Assembly (NCBI GenBank): GCA_030145195.1
Contig: JAQYVY010000017.1
Location: forward strand, 1-63,781
Length of the DNA: 63,781 nt
Source: Desulfuromonadales bacterium
GTDB taxonomy: Bacteria > Desulfobacterota > Desulfuromonadia > Desulfuromonadales > BM103
Direction: 5' to 3'
Shown here: in pieces, positions 61,001 through 63,781 of the stretch
Layout of the letters: every line of letters starts with the position of its first letter
How positions within the stretch are numbered: the first letter of the stretch is position 1
Translations under genes and position numbers: made by a program
The notes under the pieces: model-generated
Databases searched by the model: none
What the model saw: only the letters and a program-made list of their open reading frames with translations
Told to the model about the DNA's origin: nothing

Positions 61001-62817
61001 TGTTGCTGTCTCAACAGATTTGTCTGCTGGCAGCGTTCAATCATCAGCATATCTTTCTCGATCCTGATCCCGATCCGGCACTCTCCTGGCAGGAGCGTAA
61101 GCGTCTTTTTGAACTGCCGCGTTCCACCTGGGCTGATTACAACCCCGAGCTGATTTCTCGCGGCGGCGGGGTCTGGGAGCGTTCCTCCAAGGATATCCCG
61201 CTGTCTAAGGAAGTTCGTAGCCGACTGGGGGTGCGTCATACCTCAATGGATGGGGACGGGCTGATCCGACAGATTCTGGCGGCGGAGGTCGAGTTGCTCT
61301 GGAACGGTGGGATTGGCACTTATTTTAAGTGTTCTCAAGAGAAAAATGCCGATGTTGGTGATCGCGCCAACGACAATGTGCGGATCAATGCGGCGCAACT
61401 TCGGGCGAAAGTTGTCGGTGAGGGTGGTAATCTCGGTTTTACGCAACCGGCCCGGATCGAATATGCCCTGGCGGGCGGTATGATCAATACCGACGCGATC
61501 GATAATTCCGCCGGGGTCGATACCTCTGACCATGAAGTGAACCTTAAAATCCTCTTCCAGGGCTTGCGTGAGGCGGGGGTGGTCAAGAGTGATAAAACTC
61601 GCAATCGGCAGCTGCTCGAAGTTCAGGATGATGTCTGCGACATGGTCTTGAGCAACAACTATACGCAGAGCTTGTGCCTTTCGTTGGACCTGCTGCGTTG
61701 TCAGGAAGACAACGACCCGTACATCGGTCTGGCCGAACGGTTGGCCAACGCTGGCCTGCTTGACCCAAAAGGCGAGTTTCTGCCGTCACGCAAGGAACTC
61801 GGTGCCCGCGCACAAGGCTATCTCCGTCCCGAACTGTCGATTTTACTCGCTTATAGTAAAATGCATCTGTACCAGACCCTGATTGAAAGTGATCTGCCCG
61901 AACGAGAGCCAGCGCAGGTTTTTCTTCAGCAATATTTCCCGGAAAAAATTCGTCAACGTCATGGTCAACGTCTGCAGGACCATCCGCTTCGGCGTGAGAT
62001 TATCGCCACCATGATCACGAATCGCGTGGTCGATCAGGCGGGCTGTGCTTTTCTTGATGATCTGGTACGACAGGCCGGTGCGTCGATCATTCAGGGGACC
62101 GCCGCCTACCTGGTTTTCGATGAGTTGTTAGGCGGTGCTGCGATTCGCCAACAGCTGTTCTCCGCTGACAACGTCATGGCTACAGACCGTCAATTAGAGT
62201 TGCTTTGTGAGCTGGAGAAAGCGTTGGCGGGACTTTGTCGTCAGGTTGTTGAACAAAGGCTGCCGATGCAACTTGATCGAGCCTGCGTCGATAGTTATCG
62301 CGAGCGCCTGGCGATTTTCCGTGCGCACCTTGCGGAGCTGCTTCCCACTGCTGAATGGTCGGTCTGCCAGGACCACGCTGCCGTTCTTGTCAGTGAAGGG
62401 TTTGCGCCGAAGATGGCTCTTGAAATGGCCAGCTTCCGTTATCTGGTCGGGTTCCTTCCTGGCGTCTATATCGCTGAGGCGACCGGTGCTGAGCTCTTGG
62501 TCGTTACCGCAGCCATGAGCGAAGTCCGGCTCAGCTTGAAAATATCCCAGGTTATGGAGAGCCTCAACGCCTATGTCGCGCATGATCGCTGGGATCGCAT
62601 GGCGCTCTCCAGCCTGCGCAGCTCTTTCATAAAGCAGTCGGTCAAGCTGACGCATGAAATTGTCGTCAGCGGTGGTAGCGCTGACAGTTATTTTGCAGCA
62701 AAACGCCGTCTGCTTGATTACTATCTCGATTTGAACGAAACCTTGCGGGTCAGCCAGCCGACAACGACCAGCCCTTATATGGTTTTGTTGCGGGCTTTGG
62801 AGGCGGTTGGAGGCTAA
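58066..62817 (+). CDS. Large NAD-dependent glutamate dehydrogenase (about 180 kDa type)
   Basis: The 1583-residue enzyme oxidises glutamate to 2-oxoglutarate and ammonia with NAD+. ATG 58066 follows AAGGGGAC and gives the family-like N-terminus; the open frame extends 23 codons further up into repeat DNA. N-terminal regulatory regions (about 1-730, including ACT-like parts) precede the catalytic region, with IHLRGGKVARGGIRWSDRPD near 788, VPVGSKGGFIVKKPF near 830 and DPDPYLVVAADKGTAHLSDT near 892, followed by VVGEGGNLGFTQPARIEYAL near 1120. A helical C-terminal domain (about 1250-1583) completes it. Length and motifs match the GDH-180 family. It probably serves glutamate use under carbon limitation. 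Confidence 0.95.
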   Translation: MDVIVEERGKIFARAHGARLAEIKIQLKSARYHDDADALLTLADALLIYSHSHDLLDLSIDTLLDWLQTFLDFLRCRHDLIKIQPFTPVDGGSTFLMINTPDAPYLVDSLKMLLQRKRLRAEVVSHPILTTKRCNGLLESLNWIDGSGSQESFMLLQVECNQGDCCELAQEIAAIFQKAQLAGQKKKTLEALLRSLLSLTQEQAQRDFIEWLSQGNFIPFGSAVIEITNPTGRKPKANLVASPQGWMPPTLLTKNRPEGSSLRLSQEVRQRLFRSNTLVVEVLDEESPLQHPEKLVYLGFRECCDSSTWREHLFVGLFSQNSINELSYNVLPLKTKLLAALERQQVRYDSYDYQKVLEIFNTFPKVEMFFLDDAALDRQVQSFVALQRHLSVKVVVTRSLSLRSLTLLVNMPSEFYSGETMRRMEAYLARYLGTDDINSRAVHLYAEYVSLHIRIIPQTEVVKIDIDLLEKGLTDLARPWDERLRLLLTRDADMSQGMQLWMKYTEAFPHEYKDLIHPRFAVRDIRAIEQLLESGEEGFDLWGPFNERHEFFRLQFYSLRESCLNELMPFLENLSLTVVDEVDFNVDVDTETVYVKSFMVRSEHPQAKPLAMQRDNLLDILNGLRRGTIEDDYLNRMMLLTGLDWQKIDVFRAYRNYYFQIGNPFTKRRVAFALINNPQAALLLYRYFEARFQPNQEWADPMQREEEALMPVRLELAQALEQIVDINEDRILRSLFNLIDSTVRTNFFLRRNDVDTFLSFKISAIGIIDMPFPRPMYETYVHSASMEGIHLRGGKVARGGIRWSDRPDDFRTEVLGLMKTQMTKNSLIVPVGSKGGFIVKKPFKTREEGAALSRRAYITLMRGLLDLVDNRVSGKLERPAGVVVYDDPDPYLVVAADKGTAHLSDTANGVSLDYGFWLGDAFASGGSVGYDHKRLGITARGAWECVKRHFRESGKDIQTQAFSVVGIGDMSGDVFGNGMLLSQQICLLAAFNHQHIFLDPDPDPALSWQERKRLFELPRSTWADYNPELISRGGGVWERSSKDIPLSKEVRSRLGVRHTSMDGDGLIRQILAAEVELLWNGGIGTYFKCSQEKNADVGDRANDNVRINAAQLRAKVVGEGGNLGFTQPARIEYALAGGMINTDAIDNSAGVDTSDHEVNLKILFQGLREAGVVKSDKTRNRQLLEVQDDVCDMVLSNNYTQSLCLSLDLLRCQEDNDPYIGLAERLANAGLLDPKGEFLPSRKELGARAQGYLRPELSILLAYSKMHLYQTLIESDLPEREPAQVFLQQYFPEKIRQRHGQRLQDHPLRREIIATMITNRVVDQAGCAFLDDLVRQAGASIIQGTAAYLVFDELLGGAAIRQQLFSADNVMATDRQLELLCELEKALAGLCRQVVEQRLPMQLDRACVDSYRERLAIFRAHLAELLPTAEWSVCQDHAAVLVSEGFAPKMALEMASFRYLVGFLPGVYIAEATGAELLVVTAAMSEVRLSLKISQVMESLNAYVAHDRWDRMALSSLRSSFIKQSVKLTHEIVVSGGSADSYFAAKRRLLDYYLDLNETLRVSQPTTTSPYMVLLRALEAVGG

Positions 62818-62854
62818 AAGGGTGGGCAGCCCAGCTTATAACGTTTGGAAAACC

Positions 62855-62866
62855 GGGACTGTCCCC
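62855..62866. repeat. GGGACTGTCCCC fragment
   Basis: One perfect GGGACTGTCCC core between the glutamate dehydrogenase gene and the next gene. Confidence 0.45.
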
Positions 62867-62902
62867 ATGCCCGAGCCATAATAAAGGAGTGAGGAGAGTT
62901 TG

Positions 62903-63484
62903 ATGTTGAAACGACAGCTTGGACCCTGTGTGACCTTTTTCCCGCAACCGGCGACTCTGGTAGCGACGCAGGACGATGATGGCAAGGTGAATCTGATGAT
63001 GGCGTCCTGGGTAGGGATTGTCAGCAAGACGCCACCGACGATCGCAGTCTCGCTGCATCATGGCCGAAAGACTTATGCCAATATTATGGCGACCGGAACT
63101 TTCTCGGTGAATCTGGTGCCGACCTCTCTGGCGGTTGCTGCTGACGCCTGCGGTCTGATCTCTGGTCAGGAAGTCGATAAATGCCAGTTGACCGGCTTGA
63201 CCACGGTTGCCGCTGAACGGACCGGAGCCCCACTGGTTGAGGATTCCCCTCTGAACGTGGAGTGTCGCCTGGTTCGCGAAGTCGAGCTGGGAGATTATCG
63301 CCTGGTGATGGGCGAGATCGTCGAAATCCATGCCGCTGAAGCGGCCTTCGATGCTACTGGCAAGATCCATGCTGAGGTTTTCGATCCGCTGGTCTATCTC
63401 GGTGGGATTCGTGAGTATCGGTCGCTGGGCGGGCGGGTTGCCGAGGCTTACAAGTCGGGGCTGGAATTGTTGCCAAAGAAGTGA
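62903..63484 (+). CDS. Flavin reductase-like domain protein
   Basis: The 193-residue cytoplasmic protein has the split-barrel flavin reductase fold: VTFFPQPATLVATQDDDGK, then MASWVGIVSKTPPTIAVSLH and YANIMATGTFSVNLVPTS bind FMN. Relatives reduce flavins for monooxygenases or act as flavoredoxins in anaerobes. ATG 62903 follows GAGGAGAG. No partner is adjacent. Confidence 0.9.
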   Translation: MLKRQLGPCVTFFPQPATLVATQDDDGKVNLMMASWVGIVSKTPPTIAVSLHHGRKTYANIMATGTFSVNLVPTSLAVAADACGLISGQEVDKCQLTGLTTVAAERTGAPLVEDSPLNVECRLVREVELGDYRLVMGEIVEIHAAEAAFDATGKIHAEVFDPLVYLGGIREYRSLGGRVAEAYKSGLELLPKK

Positions 63485-63550
63485 TCTGGGGTTGTTTGCA
63501 CCCTGTCTTGCTAGACAAGTTCTGGGCCCTATGCTAAAACCCCAAACTAT

Positions 63551-63668
63551 TAGGCGTTTAGCGCAAAGTTGCAAAGGTTGGATGCAAGCGCGCCAAGGAA
63601 TCTGTTGTGCTTGATAAAAGGTTCTACCCATTGCGTCTTTACTGGTTTCTCTTGGCGTCTTTGCGTTA
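63551..63668. repeat. CGCAAAG-type dispersed repeat, copy 18
   Basis: The left arm TTAGGCGTTTAGCGCAAAGT is followed by TGCAAAGG, and the right part has CATTGCGTCTTTAC and CTCTTGGCGTCTTTGCGTTA (63649-63668). It lies upstream of the gene that starts at the window edge. Confidence 0.72.
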
Positions 63669-63761
63669 GGTTTTTTGCTTTAGATTCTATTGTCTGGACA
63701 CAAAATGTATTGTCTTTGTTTGATTTGTAATCCCGAAACAATAAGTTGAGAGGTGAGAACC

Positions 63762-63781
63762 TTGAGCAATACCAAAGTTAA
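63762..63781 (+). CDS. Start of a further gene cut by the window end
   Basis: TTG at 63762 follows GAGAGGTGAGAACC, a strong ribosome-binding sequence, and reads MSNTKV before the sequence ends. The length is too short for any family call. The rare TTG start resembles those of several genes in this window. Confidence 0.4.

Noticed and set aside
60412-61239. A 275-codon minus-strand frame within the glutamate dehydrogenase gene
   Set aside because: It is antisense to the conserved catalytic region and carries no recognisable features.

Overview
The window looks like chromosomal DNA of a Desulfuromonadales-type bacterium (the Geobacter / Desulfuromonas / Pelobacter neighbourhood of the former Deltaproteobacteria). 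This rests on gene content only: a class II (B12-dependent) ribonucleotide reductase, a hybrid cluster protein with an HcpR-like operator, a large NAD-dependent glutamate dehydrogenase, NtrC-type sigma-54 regulation, and a radical SAM/PqqD/SPASM set of the kind called GeoRSP. No rRNA, tRNA, CRISPR array, prophage or intact transposase gene is visible. Intergenic DNA is unusually rich in short dispersed repeats.

Layout. 1-0.4 kb: 5' part of an Rrf2 regulator. 0.9-12.7 kb: surface-polysaccharide precursor genes (a WecA-like initiating transferase, then gmd, fcl, manC, a phosphomannomutase, a UDP-glucuronate 4-epimerase-like gene, galE and ugd), interrupted by a RelE-type toxin-antitoxin pair. 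13-16.4 kb: an OmpA-family protein, a lone GspE N-terminal-domain protein, an orphan OppC/DppC-type permease and a YchJ-like protein. 16.7-18.4 kb: WbuC cupin, mutM, a thioesterase. 18.8-20.4 kb: hcp. 20.9-31.3 kb: EVE protein, AsmA protein, ferritin-like protein, then minus-strand genes (zinc-ribbon protein, UMF1-type MFS transporter, a cysteine-cluster protein, a secreted coiled-coil protein, a cold-shock protein, nrdJ). 31.5-34.0 kb: a GAF-GGDEF cyclase and an NtrC-type response regulator. 34.3-38.9 kb: an ArsR-controlled metal/redox cassette (UPF0718/ArsP-like permease, two thioredoxin-fold proteins, CcdA-like protein, rhodanese, CDF transporter).

39.2-53.1 kb is the most unusual part. 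A candidate sigma-54 promoter precedes an ethylbenzene-dehydrogenase-like haem lipoprotein. After it come two more lipoproteins (one with HEAT repeats), a NapH-like Fe-S membrane protein, a short periplasmic binding-protein-like protein, two NosD-like beta-helix proteins, a PhnD-like lipoprotein, a small membrane-anchored protein and a YedE-type selenium/sulfur transporter. Then come a PqqD protein, a radical SAM/SPASM enzyme, an 18-codon peptide gene ending Cys-TGA, a SPASM protein without the radical SAM cysteines, a cysteine desulfurase-like enzyme and a small lipoprotein. I read this as a ribosomally made, modified peptide system physically joined to an envelope redox module and possible Se/S supply. 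The TGA context of the peptide leaves open a selenocysteine read-through. 53.1-63.5 kb is housekeeping: PhoH-like ATPase, tsaD, a DUF2062 protein, rsmA, a parvulin, NAD-glutamate dehydrogenase and a flavin reductase-like protein; a further gene seems to start at the last bases.

Dispersed repeats cut across all of this: 18 copies of a CGCAAAG-type arm pair in intergenic gaps, three copies of a palindromic element of about 50 bp, several GGGACnGTCCC fragments, one 160-bp MITE-like element with perfect 18-bp ends, and one 12-bp tandem repeat array. Start codons were chosen from ribosome-binding sites and family N-termini. All functions are inferred from sequence features read by eye; no similarity search was run.
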